Shown here: positions 15,559 to 24,277 of the stretch, piece by piece
Layout: each line of letters starts with the position of its first letter
How positions within the stretch are numbered: position 1 is the stretch's first letter
From: Cellulosimicrobium cellulans
GTDB lineage: Bacteria; Actinomycetota; Actinomycetes; Actinomycetales; Cellulomonadaceae
Direction: 5' to 3'
Length of the DNA: 64,000 bases
Assembly (NCBI RefSeq): GCF_016907755.1
Contig: NZ_JAFBCN010000001.1
Coordinates: 2,232,001-2,296,000 of the forward strand
Notes under the pieces: model-generated
What the model was told of the DNA's origin: nothing
What the model saw: only the letters and a program-made list of their open reading frames with translations
Database searches by the model: none
Made by a program: the position numbers and the translations under genes

Positions 15559-15804
15559 ATGAGCACCCCCTCGGACCAGAAGGCACAGCAGATCCTCGAG
15601 GCCCTCGGGGGCCAGGGCAACGTCGTCGACCTGGAGCCGTGCATCACGCGCCTGCGCGTCGAGGTGACCGACCCGCAGCTCGTCGACGAGGCGCGCCTCA
15701 AGGCGACCGGCGCGTTCGGCGTCGTGCGCTCCGGCCGCGTCGTCCAGGTCATCGTCGGCCCGGAGGCCGACAACCTCGCCGCGGAGCTCGACGGACTGCG
15801 CTGA
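15559..15804 (+). CDS. Standalone glucose-family PTS EIIB protein
   Basis: An 81-residue domain-sized protein. EPCITRLRVEV contains the phosphorylated Cys of glucose/N-acetylglucosamine-type EIIB (usual motif CxTRLR), followed by the typical GAFGVV and VQVIVGPEAD. It receives phosphate from an EIIA partner and passes it to a sugar bound to EIIC. Here it stands alone, with no EIIC attached and none nearby. AGGAGA precedes the ATG. It is divergent from ptsI. It may pair with an EIIC elsewhere in the genome or act as a regulatory phosphate acceptor (inference). Confidence 0.9.
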   Translation: MSTPSDQKAQQILEALGGQGNVVDLEPCITRLRVEVTDPQLVDEARLKATGAFGVVRSGRVVQVIVGPEADNLAAELDGLR

Positions 15805-15810
15805 CCCCGC

Positions 15811-15835
15811 CCGGCCCTCCGGTCCGGAGGGCCGG
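15811..15835. terminator. Bidirectional hairpin between EIIB and mscS
   Basis: A 12-base arm repeated in inverse (15811-15822 and 15824-15835), so a stem of about 10-11 bp with a tiny loop, beginning 6 bp after the EIIB stop. The convergent mscS gene ends 39 bp further on. Confidence 0.6.
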
Positions 15836-15874
15836 TGCCGCCGGCGACGCACGTGCCCGACGGCGCCACCCGGC

Positions 15875-17011
15875 TCAGGCCGAGGGGCCCGCCGGACCGC
15901 CGGTCCGGTCCTGCACCGCGGCGGCCGCCGCGGCACCGCGCCGGTCGCGCGCCGCCTGCTCGTCCCGCGCCGCGGCGCGCGGACCGTCGTCCGGACCGTC
16001 GTCGGGCCGGTCGTCGGGCACCGACGGCGAGTGGTCGAGGACGACCACCTGCTGCGCCCCCGCCAGCGGGATCCGCGCGTCGGACAGCCCCTGCCGGACG
16101 CGGGCGCGCAGCGCGCGCGCCACCTCCCACTGCATCGCGGCCTGCGTCTTGACCTGCACCTTGAGCTGCAGCGCCTCGGCCGTCATCGACTCGATGCCCG
16201 TGACCTCGGGGGGCTCCAGGAAGTACGTCCCGAGCACGGGGTCGGCGCCGACGTCCTCGGCCGCGGCGAGCAGCGCCGCGCGGACCGCCTCCACGTCCGC
16301 CCAGTACGCCACGCGCACGTCGACCACGGCGCGGCCCCACTCCTGGGTCTTGTTGCCCGTGCGCAGGATCTCCCCGTTGCGCACGAACCACAGGGTCCCG
16401 TTGCCGTCGCGGACCTTGGTGACCCGCAGCGCGACCTCCTCGACGGTGCCCGTGACCTCGCCGAAGTCCACGGTGTCGCCCACGCCGTACTGGTCCTCGA
16501 GCAGCATGAACGTCCCGGACAGGAAGTCCTTGACCAGGCTCTGCGCACCGAAGCCGAGCGCGACGCCCGCGATGCCCGCCGACGCGAGGAACGGCGCGAT
16601 GTTCACACCGAGCTCGGTGAGGACCATGAGCACGATCGTCGCGCCGACGACGATGTTGGCGGTCGAGCGCAGCACGGACCCGACGGTGCGCGCGCGCTGC
16701 GCCCGCCGGGCGCTCGCGAGCGGGTTGGCCCGCAGCAGGACGGAGCCGACCTCCGACGACCCGATCCCCTGGAGGCGCTTGCTCCGCAGGGTCGGCGTCC
16801 CCTCGGCGATGTGCTCCGTGACCTTGCGGATCAACCGGCGCACGAGGGCGAGCACGATCGCGCCGATGCCGATGATGAGGAGCACGCGCAGCGGGACCCC
16901 GACGAACCACTCGAACCAGTCGTCGGGGTTGCTCGGGTCGAAGCCGTTGCGGACCTCTTCCGGGACCTCCGCGGGCACGCGCAGGACGGGGGCGAGAAGG
17001 GGGTGGGACAT
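15875..17011 (-). CDS. Small-conductance mechanosensitive channel (MscS family)
   Basis: A 378-residue inner-membrane channel that would open under membrane tension to release solutes in osmotic downshock. Three hydrophobic segments are visible near residues 38-58, 115-135 and 138-165. The pore-lining TM3 with FLASAGIAGVALGFGAQSLV and KDFLSG is the MscS hallmark, followed by the beta domain (GDTVDFGEVTGTVEEVALR, shown in part as VTGTVEEV) and an alpha/beta C-domain. The last 60 residues are charged and low in complexity (PDDRPDDGPDDGP). Start ATG 17011. It is divergent from malQ by 90 bp. Confidence 0.93.
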   Translation of the reverse strand: MSHPLLAPVLRVPAEVPEEVRNGFDPSNPDDWFEWFVGVPLRVLLIIGIGAIVLALVRRLIRKVTEHIAEGTPTLRSKRLQGIGSSEVGSVLLRANPLASARRAQRARTVGSVLRSTANIVVGATIVLMVLTELGVNIAPFLASAGIAGVALGFGAQSLVKDFLSGTFMLLEDQYGVGDTVDFGEVTGTVEEVALRVTKVRDGNGTLWFVRNGEILRTGNKTQEWGRAVVDVRVAYWADVEAVRAALLAAAEDVGADPVLGTYFLEPPEVTGIESMTAEALQLKVQVKTQAAMQWEVARALRARVRQGLSDARIPLAGAQQVVVLDHSPSVPDDRPDDGPDDGPRAAARDEQAARDRRGAAAAAAVQDRTGGPAGPSA

Positions 17012-17101
17012 GAGCGCAGGGTACCCGGGCCAGGTGGGCGGTCCCTGGGCGCGCCGGGCGAACGCGCTGCTCGCGGGCCCGCGTTCTGGCAGGATGCAGG
17101 C

Positions 17102-19285
17102 GTGAGCGAACCCCCGCAGACGGACCTGCCCGAGCCGTTGGTGCAGCTGGCCGACGCCCACGGTGTCGCGTCCGACTTCTGGGACTTCGACGGGTCGCGC
17201 CGCCAGGTCCGCGCGTCGACGCTCGTCGCCGTGCTCGAGGCCCTCGGCGTCCCGGCCTCGTCGCCCGAGAAGGTGGCGGTGAGCCTCGAGCACTCGCGCG
17301 ACGACGCGTGGCGCCAGATGCTGCCGCCGACCGTGGTCGTGCGGCAGGGCGACGCCGTCCCGCTCCCCGTGCACGTCGCCGACGGGTCCGCCGTCGAGGT
17401 GTGGGTCGAGCTCGAGGCCGAGCCGTCGCGGCACGGTGGCCAGGCGACCGGGCAGCACGCGGCACGGGCCGCGCGGGAGCGCCGCGACCTGGGCCAGCTC
17501 GACGTGTTCGTCGAGCCGCGGACGGTCGACGGCCGGCGCGTGGGTCGCGCGACGTTCGAGGTGCCCGCCGACCTGCCCCTGGGGTGGCACGACCTGCACG
17601 CCGAGAGCGACGGGACGCAGGCCCGCGCGACGCTCGTCGTGACGCCGCAGCGCCTCGAGCTCCCCGCCGCGGTCGTCGAGCGCCGCGCCTGGGGCTTCAT
17701 GGCCCAGCTCTACTCGGTGCGCTCGCGCGCCTCGTGGGGTGTCGGCGACCTCTCCGACCTCGCCGACCTCGCCTGGCTGTCCGCGCGCGAGGCCGGGGCC
17801 GACTTCGTGCTCGTCAACCCGCTGCACGCCGCCGAGCCGCGCACGCCGATGACGCCGTCGCCCTACCTGCCGACGAGCCGGCGCTTCGTCAACCCGATCT
17901 ACGTCCGGGTCGAGGACATCCGCGAGACCGGCTACCTGTCGGCCGCGGACCGCTCGCTCGTCGAGTGGGCGTTCGACCCGGTGCGCGACCTCGACACCGA
18001 CCCCGGTCCGATCGACCGGGACGCCGCCTGGGACGCCAAGAAGGCGGCGCTCGAGGTCGTCTTCGCCGCGCCCCGGTCGACCGCGCGCCAGGCGTCGCTC
18101 GACGCGTTCCGCGCCGAGCAGGGCCGGGGCCTCGAGGACTTCGCGACGTGGTGCGCGCTCGCCGACCACTACGGCGACCGCGACTGGCCCCCCGGCGCGT
18201 ACGACCCGCACGGGCCGACCGTCGCGGCCCTGCGCGACCAGCTCGCCGACCGGGTCGAGTTCTACTGCTGGCTCCAGTGGGTCGCCGACGAGCAGCTCCG
18301 CGCCGCCCAGCGCACCGCGCGCGAGGCGGGCATGTCCGTCGGGATCATGCACGACCTCGCCGTCGGGGTGCACCCCGAGGGCGCCGACGTGTGGGCGCAC
18401 CGCGGCGTCCTCGCCACCGGGGTCTCCGTCGGCGCGCCCCCGGACATGTACAACCAGCAGGGGCAGAACTGGTCCCAGCCGCCGTGGCACCCGCGCGCTC
18501 TCGCGCGCGCCGGGTACGCGCCCTACCGCGACATGCTGCGCACCGTCCTGCGGCACGCGGGCGCGATCCGCATCGACCACGTCATCGGGCTCTTCCGCCT
18601 GTGGTGGATCCCCGGCGGGGCGCGTGCCGACGCCGGTGCCTACGTCCGCTACGACCACGAGGCCCTGATCGGCATCCTCTGCCTCGAGGCGCAGCGCGCG
18701 GGGGCGATCGTCATCGGCGAGGACCTCGGCGTCTTCGAGCCGTGGGTCCGCGACTACCTCGCCGACCGCGGCGTGCTCGGCACCTCGGTGCTCTGGTTCG
18801 AGAAGACGTCCGACGGCGCGCCGCTGCCGCCCGAGGACTACCGTCGTCTCGCGCTCGCCACCGTCACGACCCACGACCTGCCGCCGTCCGCCGGGTACCT
18901 CGCGGGTGAGCACGTCGAGCTGCGCGACCGTCTCGGCGTCCTCACCGAGGACGTCGCCGACGTGCGCCGCGCGGCCCGTGCCGAGCGCGACGCCATGGTC
19001 GCGTTCCTGCGCGAGCGCGGGCTCGTCGGCGACGACCCGTCCGAGCGCGAGCTCGTCGAGGCCCTGCACCGCCTCGTCCGCAGCACGCCCGCCGTCCTGC
19101 TCGGCGTCTCGCTCGCCGACGCCGTGGGGGAGCGCCGCTCGCAGAACCAGCCCGGCACGGACCAGGAGTACCCCAACTGGAAGGTGCCGCTCGGCGACTC
19201 GTCGGGCAACGTCGTCCTGCTGGAGGACCTCTTCGACTCCGCCCGCCTGCGCTCCCTCGCGAAGGCCATGAACGACGCCCTCTGA
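17102..19285 (+). CDS. malQ: 4-alpha-glucanotransferase (amylomaltase, GH77)
   Basis: A 727-residue cytosolic enzyme that transfers maltodextrin segments between chains during glycogen and maltose use. Residues about 1-180 form the extra N-terminal domain seen in actinobacterial MalQ. The GH77 barrel follows: YLPTSRRFVNPIY, the nucleophile region IRIDHVIGLFRLWW with its Asp, the acid/base Glu in IVIGEDLG, the C-terminal TTHDLPPSAGYL, and NQPGTDQEYPNWKVPL. The start is GTG 17102, with GGCAGGATGCAGG upstream. Length fits the long actinobacterial form (about 700-730). It converges on pepN across a strong hairpin. Confidence 0.96.
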   Translation: MSEPPQTDLPEPLVQLADAHGVASDFWDFDGSRRQVRASTLVAVLEALGVPASSPEKVAVSLEHSRDDAWRQMLPPTVVVRQGDAVPLPVHVADGSAVEVWVELEAEPSRHGGQATGQHAARAARERRDLGQLDVFVEPRTVDGRRVGRATFEVPADLPLGWHDLHAESDGTQARATLVVTPQRLELPAAVVERRAWGFMAQLYSVRSRASWGVGDLSDLADLAWLSAREAGADFVLVNPLHAAEPRTPMTPSPYLPTSRRFVNPIYVRVEDIRETGYLSAADRSLVEWAFDPVRDLDTDPGPIDRDAAWDAKKAALEVVFAAPRSTARQASLDAFRAEQGRGLEDFATWCALADHYGDRDWPPGAYDPHGPTVAALRDQLADRVEFYCWLQWVADEQLRAAQRTAREAGMSVGIMHDLAVGVHPEGADVWAHRGVLATGVSVGAPPDMYNQQGQNWSQPPWHPRALARAGYAPYRDMLRTVLRHAGAIRIDHVIGLFRLWWIPGGARADAGAYVRYDHEALIGILCLEAQRAGAIVIGEDLGVFEPWVRDYLADRGVLGTSVLWFEKTSDGAPLPPEDYRRLALATVTTHDLPPSAGYLAGEHVELRDRLGVLTEDVADVRRAARAERDAMVAFLRERGLVGDDPSERELVEALHRLVRSTPAVLLGVSLADAVGERRSQNQPGTDQEYPNWKVPLGDSSGNVVLLEDLFDSARLRSLAKAMNDAL

Positions 19286-19289
19286 CCCG

Positions 19290-19310
19290 CCGAGGTAGCG
19301 CGCTGGCGGG
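19290..19310. repeat. Single copy of a 21-nt repeat unit
   Basis: Starts CCGAGGTAG four bases after the malQ stop and resembles the 21-nt units clustered after clpX (40744-41402). This copy is more diverged in its second half. It shows that the repeat family is dispersed, here also between two convergent genes. Confidence 0.45.
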
Positions 19311-19325
19311 TTCGAGACCGGTCCC

Positions 19326-19365
19326 ACGCTCCGGGCCGCTCCCTCGTGGGAGCGGCCCGGAGCGT
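19326..19365. terminator. Bidirectional terminator between malQ and pepN
   Basis: A perfect 18-bp stem (19326-19343 and 19348-19365) with a TCGT loop, centred between the two convergent stop codons. Confidence 0.8.
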
Positions 19366-19374
19366 CGGGGTGGG

Positions 19375-21954
19375 TCAGGCGTCGGCGGCCTGGGCGGTGA
19401 GGGCGCGCTCGACGCCGGCGAGGTTCTCGACGACGAGGCGGCGCAGCGCGGGGGCGGCGTCCGGGTTCGCGTCGAGCCAGGCCCGCGTGGCGTCACGCAG
19501 CTCGGCGGTGGCGAGCGGTGCGGGGTACAGGCCCGTGACCAGCGCCTCGGCGATGTGGTAGGACCGCTCCTCCCAGAGCGGCAGCAGCGCGTCGAAGTAC
19601 GGACCGACGAGAGGTGCGAGCGCCGCCGGGTCGTTGACGTGCTGGAACCCGAGCGTCGTGGCGCGCACGATCGCGTTGGGCGCGTCGTCGGAGCCGACGA
19701 GCCGGTCGAACGCCGCGCGCTTCGCCTCGGCGGTCGGGACGGTCGCGCGGGCGCGCGCGGCGGACTGCTGGCCGGTCGCCGTCGAGTCGGCGGCGAGGGT
19801 CGCGTCGATCTCGGCGTCGTCCGCGAGCCCGAGGAGCACGAGGCCTTCGAGGATCTCCCAGCGCAGGTCGGTGTCGATCTCGAGCCCGTCGAGGGTCTGC
19901 GTGCCGTCGAGGAGGGCGCGCAGCGCGGTCCCGTGCTCGGTCGTCGACGCGAGGTGGGCGAAGAACTTCACGAGCTGGAACTGCAGGTCGGAGCCGGGGG
20001 CGGCGTCCTGCGCGAGCGACCAGAGGACGTCGCCGGCGTGCGCGAGCGTGGCGGCGCGGCGCTCCGGCGCGACATACGTCTTCGCGGCGAGCGCGAGCTG
20101 GTTGAGCGTCGTGCGGATCGTCGTCGACTCGGTCTCGTGGGCGATGTTGCCGAGCACGAGGCGGACGTAGGCGCCCGCCGCCGTCTCGCCGTCGCGCGTC
20201 GCGTCCCACGCGGAGCCCCAGACGAGCGAGCGTGCGAGCGGGTCGGCCAGGTCGGCGAGGTGCTCGGTGGCGACCTGGAGAGACGCGTCGTCGAGGCGGA
20301 TCTTCGCGTAGGCGAGGTCGTCGTCGTTGAGGAGCACGAGCTGCGGACGGTCGAGCCCGAGGAGCTCGGGGATCTCGGTGCGGGCGCCGTCGACGTCGAC
20401 CTCGACACGGTGGACGCGCGTGAGGACGCCGTCGACGAGGTCGTAGAGGCCGATGCCGAGGCGGTGCGGACGCAGCGTCGGGTAGTCGGGCGCGGCGGAC
20501 TGCAGCACCGCGAACGTCGTGAAGCGGCCGTGCGCGTCGAGCTCGAACTCGGGGCGCAGCGTGTTCACGCCGGCCGTCTCGAGCCACAGGGCCGACCACT
20601 GGGAGAGGTCGCGGCCGCTCGTGGCCTCGAGCTCGACGAGCAGGTCCCGCAGCTCGGTGTTGCCCCACGCGTGCTTGCGGAAGTACGCGGCGACGCCCGC
20701 GAGGAACTGCTCCTTGCCGACCCACGCGACGAGCTGCTTGAGCACCGACGCGCCCTTGGCGTAGGTGATGCCGTCGAAGTTGACGAAGACGTCCTCGAGG
20801 TCGTTGATCGTCGCGACGATCGGGTGCGTCGAGGGGAGCTGGTCCTGGCGGTACGCCCACGACTTCTCCATCGCGGCGAACGTCGTCCACGCCTCGCGCC
20901 ACTCCGTCGCCTCGGCGGTCGCGAGCGTCGACGCGTACTCCGCGAAAGACTCGTTGAGCCACAGGTCGTTCCACCACTTCATGGTGACGAGGTCGCCGAA
21001 CCACATGTGCGCGAGCTCGTGGAGGATCGTCACGACGCGGCGCTCCTTGACGGCGTCGGTGACCTTGGACCGGAACACGTACGTCTCGGTGAACGTGACG
21101 CACCCGGCGTTCTCCATCGCGCCCATGTTGTACTCGGGCACGAAGAGCTGGTCGTACTTGTCGAACGGGTACGGGTGCTCGAACGCGGACTCGAAGAACG
21201 CGAAGCCCTCGCGCGTCTTGTCGAAGACGTAGTCGGCGTCCATGTGGTCCGCGAGCGAGGCGCGGCAGAAGACCCCGAGCGGGATGGTGCGGCCGTCGGA
21301 CGACGTGAGCTCGCTCCGCTCGACGACGTAGGGCCCCGCGACGAGCGCGGTGATGTACGACGAGATGCGCGGCGTCGGCTCGAACGCCCAGCGCGCGACC
21401 TCGACGTCGCCCGCGCCGGTGCCGGTCGGGTCGGGCTTGGTGCCGAGCGCCTCGGGCGCGGGCGTCGGCTGGTTGCTCACGACCTGCCACGCCGCGGGGG
21501 CCGTCACCGTGAACGCGAACGTCGCCTTGAGGTCGGGCTGCTCGAACACGGCGAACACGCGCCGCGAGTCGGGGACCTCGAACTGCGTGTAGAGGTAGAC
21601 CTCGCCGTCGACGGGGTCGACGAACCGGTGCAGGCCCTCGCCGGTGTTCGTGTACGCGCAGTCGGCGACGACGCGCAGCTCGTTGTCGGCCGCCAGGCCG
21701 TCGAGCGCGATGCGCGAGTCCGCGAAGACCTCCGCGGGGTCGAGCGCGCGGCCGTTGAGCACGACCTCGCGCACGGTCGGGGCGACGAGGTCGACGAAGG
21801 TGCTCGCCCCCTCGGTCGCGGTGAACCGCACCACGGTTGTCGACGCGAACGTCGTCGCCCCCGTCGTGAGGTCGAGCTCGACCTCGTAGGACTGGACGTC
21901 GACGGTCGCCGCGCGCTCGCTCGCCTCGGCGCGGGTGAGGTTCTCTCCGGGCAC
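19375..21954 (-). CDS. pepN: Aminopeptidase N (M1 zinc metallopeptidase)
   Basis: An 859-residue cytosolic aminopeptidase that removes N-terminal residues from peptides. The chosen start is GTG 21954, with GGAGATGCA just before it; the 19 codons before it look unlike coding sequence. The M1 signatures are clear: the substrate-binding exopeptidase motif GAMEN (in YNMGAMENAGCV) and the zinc site HELAHMWFGD with the second Glu 19 residues on in LNESFAEY. A long helical C-terminal domain (ERAP1-like) fills the last 330 residues. Length fits actinobacterial PepN. It is divergent from the DsbA-fold gene by 232 bp. Confidence 0.97.
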   Translation of the reverse strand: MPGENLTRAEASERAATVDVQSYEVELDLTTGATTFASTTVVRFTATEGASTFVDLVAPTVREVVLNGRALDPAEVFADSRIALDGLAADNELRVVADCAYTNTGEGLHRFVDPVDGEVYLYTQFEVPDSRRVFAVFEQPDLKATFAFTVTAPAAWQVVSNQPTPAPEALGTKPDPTGTGAGDVEVARWAFEPTPRISSYITALVAGPYVVERSELTSSDGRTIPLGVFCRASLADHMDADYVFDKTREGFAFFESAFEHPYPFDKYDQLFVPEYNMGAMENAGCVTFTETYVFRSKVTDAVKERRVVTILHELAHMWFGDLVTMKWWNDLWLNESFAEYASTLATAEATEWREAWTTFAAMEKSWAYRQDQLPSTHPIVATINDLEDVFVNFDGITYAKGASVLKQLVAWVGKEQFLAGVAAYFRKHAWGNTELRDLLVELEATSGRDLSQWSALWLETAGVNTLRPEFELDAHGRFTTFAVLQSAAPDYPTLRPHRLGIGLYDLVDGVLTRVHRVEVDVDGARTEIPELLGLDRPQLVLLNDDDLAYAKIRLDDASLQVATEHLADLADPLARSLVWGSAWDATRDGETAAGAYVRLVLGNIAHETESTTIRTTLNQLALAAKTYVAPERRAATLAHAGDVLWSLAQDAAPGSDLQFQLVKFFAHLASTTEHGTALRALLDGTQTLDGLEIDTDLRWEILEGLVLLGLADDAEIDATLAADSTATGQQSAARARATVPTAEAKRAAFDRLVGSDDAPNAIVRATTLGFQHVNDPAALAPLVGPYFDALLPLWEERSYHIAEALVTGLYPAPLATAELRDATRAWLDANPDAAPALRRLVVENLAGVERALTAQAADA

Positions 21955-22186
21955 TGCATCTCCTCGGTCTCGGGTCGGGCCGGGCGGCCTCGACGGCGGC
22001 CTGTGGGCCACGGACGATCATCCCACGGGTACCCGCGCCCGCCCCCGGGATTACCTCCCGGGAATACGCTGCGGGCGCCCGGTGTCGAGACTGGGTGGGC
22101 GACGGCGTCGGCCGTCCGCGCACGCCGCCCCGCCCCTCCGGCGACCCGGGTCCACCGGGCGCCGCCCACACGAAGGAGAGACGTCC

Positions 22187-22831
22187 GTGACCCTCACCGC
22201 GACGACCGAGAACACCGCGACCGACGACGACGTGCGCGTCGCCGACTTCTGGTTCGACCCCGTGTGCCCGTGGGCGTGGATGACTAGCCGCTGGATGGGG
22301 GAGGTCGAGCAGGTGCGCGACGTCACGGTCCGCTGGCACGTCATGAGCCTGGCGGTGCTCAACGAGGGCCGGGACCTGCCGGAGGAGTACCGCGAGCTCA
22401 TGGAGAAGGCGTGGGGCCCGGTGCGCGTGGTGACCGCCGCGCGCGTCGAGCACGGCGAGGGGGTCGTGAAGCCGCTCTACGACGCGATCGGGACGCGCCT
22501 GCACCCGGGCGGACGCACGGACTACGACGCCGTCGTGGCCGAGGCGCTGGCCGAGGTCGGGCTGCCCGCGTCGCTGGCCGACGCCGCGGGGTCCGACGCG
22601 TACGACGAGCAGCTCCGGGCCTCGCACGCCGAGGGGATCGGGCGCGTCGGCGAGGACGTCGGCACGCCGGTCGTCGCGTTCGGCGGCACCGCGTTCTTCG
22701 GCCCCGTCGTGACGCCGGCGCCGAAGGGCGAAGCCGCAGGTCGGCTCTGGGACGGGTGCGTGCTCGTCGCGAGCACGCCCGGCTTCTTCGAGATCAAGCG
22801 CACGCGGACCCAGGGGCCGGTCTTCGACTGA
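22187..22831 (+). CDS. DsbA-fold oxidoreductase, mycothiol-dependent nitroreductase type
   Basis: A 214-residue thioredoxin-fold protein of the Rv2466c kind. The N-terminal motif FWFDPVCPWAWMTSRW contains a single Cys; in the Mycobacterium tuberculosis protein the motif is CPWC, so here the second Cys is Ala. The later VGTPVVAFGG gives the cis-Pro of the thioredoxin fold. Family members use mycothiol to reduce substrates; with one Cys a monothiol mechanism is likely (inference). The start GTG 22187 follows AAGGAGAG. It is followed by its own hairpin terminator. Divergent from pepN. Confidence 0.88.
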   Translation: MTLTATTENTATDDDVRVADFWFDPVCPWAWMTSRWMGEVEQVRDVTVRWHVMSLAVLNEGRDLPEEYRELMEKAWGPVRVVTAARVEHGEGVVKPLYDAIGTRLHPGGRTDYDAVVAEALAEVGLPASLADAAGSDAYDEQLRASHAEGIGRVGEDVGTPVVAFGGTAFFGPVVTPAPKGEAAGRLWDGCVLVASTPGFFEIKRTRTQGPVFD

Positions 22832-22846
22832 CGCCGTCCGCCCGGG

Positions 22847-22882
22847 ACCCCGCCGACGGGACGGTCCGACCGTCGGCGGGGT
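22847..22882 (+). terminator. Hairpin after the DsbA-fold gene
   Basis: A 13-bp stem (22847-22859 and 22870-22882) with a 10-base loop, 16 bp after the stop codon. Confidence 0.65.
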
Positions 22883-22994
22883 TCGACCCGCACGGGTGCC
22901 TCGTGCCATGCTTCGTCAGGTTGCGGGCGGTGTCAGGAGCGCCCGCCGCCCGGTCGTGCCGGGTGAGTCCGACGAGGAGCCCGCGAGGAGCCGC

Positions 22995-24179
22995 ATGTCC
23001 CCGAACGCACCCGTGCCACCACCGCCGCCGCCCCCTGGCGGCGTGCCGGGGCCCGTGGTCCGTCGGGACGACGCGCAGCCGACCCAGGCGTTCGCCGGAC
23101 CGGTACCGGGTGCCGTGACGGCCGCGCCGCCGTCCTTCGCGCCCACGAGCGGGCCGACCGCCCAGGCGCCCCGGTCCACGCCGGCGGACGGGCAGCCGAC
23201 CGTCGTCGCGTCGTCGTTCCAGCCGACGACCGTCCAGCACGTCACACCGATCACGGAGCTCCCGACCGCGGCCCAGCCCGCGGTACCCGCACCGGTGCCC
23301 CCGCAGCGGGTGCGCTACGCGACCGAGCAGAACGGGTTCGGCGTCGCCGCTCCCGTGGGGACGGCCGCGAGCCGACCGGCCTACGCGCCGGGGGACGCGG
23401 CGGCGACCGGCTACGCGCCGGCGGGTGCGTACGCGGCGTCGGTCGCTCCGGCGTACGACCCCGGGGCGCAGGCGGGCTACGCCTCGGCCGCTCCCCAGCA
23501 GCCCCAGCCGGCCTACCACCCGCCGGCCGCGGTCGCGCCGACCGCGGCCGCGCCCCGCGCCGGGGCCGGTGCGGGCGGCTCGGGCGCGACGCCCCGACCG
23601 CCGGCCGGACGCGGCGGGAGCAACGGTGGCGGTGGCGGCAGGTCTGACCGGCTGAGCCCCGGGTGGATCGCGTTCATCGTGGTCGACGCGCTGCTCGTCA
23701 TCGGGGCGATCGTCTTCGCGATCTCGCTGCTCGGGGGCGGCGACGACGATCCCGCAGGCGGCGCGACCACGCCGCCGTCCGCGACCGCCACGGAGGGTAC
23801 GGAGGAGACGCCCGCGGCCGAGCCCACCGTGTCCGAGACGTTCGCGTCGGAGTCACGCAACATCACGTGCGAGGTGACCGACGTCAGCGCGACGTGCGTG
23901 ATCGCCCAGCTCGGGACCCAGCCGGTCCCGGTGGACGGCTGCGACGGCACCGTCGGGTACAAGGTGGTCCTCGGCGCCGACGGCAGCGTCGAGCAGCCGT
24001 GCGTCCCGGCGGCCGAGCAGCCGCAGCCCGCGCCTGGCGACACCGCGATCCTGGACTACGGCACGTCCAAGACGGTCGGTCCGTTCACGTGCGACAGCGC
24101 CGAGACGGGCATGACGTGCCGCGACGACGCGACGGGCAAGGGCTTCACGATCGCCCGCGCCGGCATCCGGACGCTCTGA
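22995..24179 (+). CDS. Membrane-anchored protein with proline-rich cytosolic part
   Basis: A 394-residue protein. Residues 1-220 are disordered and rich in Pro, Ala, Tyr and Gln (a PPPPPPPGG run and repeated PAYAPG-like units). One membrane segment follows near residue 230 (GWIAFIVVDALLVIGAIVFA), then a Thr/Glu-rich linker and a C-terminal extracytoplasmic domain with six Cys, some in the pairs ITCEVTDVSATC and FTCDSAETGMTC, probably disulfide-bonded. GAGGAG lies before ATG 22995. I do not recognise a function; this layout is common among actinobacterial cell-envelope proteins. It is convergent with the M13 peptidase gene. Confidence 0.85.
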   Translation: MSPNAPVPPPPPPPGGVPGPVVRRDDAQPTQAFAGPVPGAVTAAPPSFAPTSGPTAQAPRSTPADGQPTVVASSFQPTTVQHVTPITELPTAAQPAVPAPVPPQRVRYATEQNGFGVAAPVGTAASRPAYAPGDAAATGYAPAGAYAASVAPAYDPGAQAGYASAAPQQPQPAYHPPAAVAPTAAAPRAGAGAGGSGATPRPPAGRGGSNGGGGGRSDRLSPGWIAFIVVDALLVIGAIVFAISLLGGGDDDPAGGATTPPSATATEGTEETPAAEPTVSETFASESRNITCEVTDVSATCVIAQLGTQPVPVDGCDGTVGYKVVLGADGSVEQPCVPAAEQPQPAPGDTAILDYGTSKTVGPFTCDSAETGMTCRDDATGKGFTIARAGIRTL

Positions 24180-24228
24180 GAGGTCCCGAGCACCGCTGAG
24201 CACGGCACCGGGGTCGACCCGGCGCGCA

Positions 24229-24267
24229 CGAAGGGCCCGCGGCGGGCGAACCGCCGCGGGCCCTTCG
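24229..24267. terminator. Bidirectional terminator
   Basis: A perfect 17-bp stem (24229-24245 and 24251-24267) with a 5-base loop, between the proline-rich protein gene and the convergent M13 peptidase gene. Confidence 0.8.
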
Positions 24268-24277
24268 CGCGCTCGCG

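Noticed and set aside
15875-19327. A 1150-codon minus-strand frame across mscS and malQ
   Set aside because: Only the part from 17011 down is MscS; the rest is the antisense of malQ and lacks a start site with ribosome binding or any domain.
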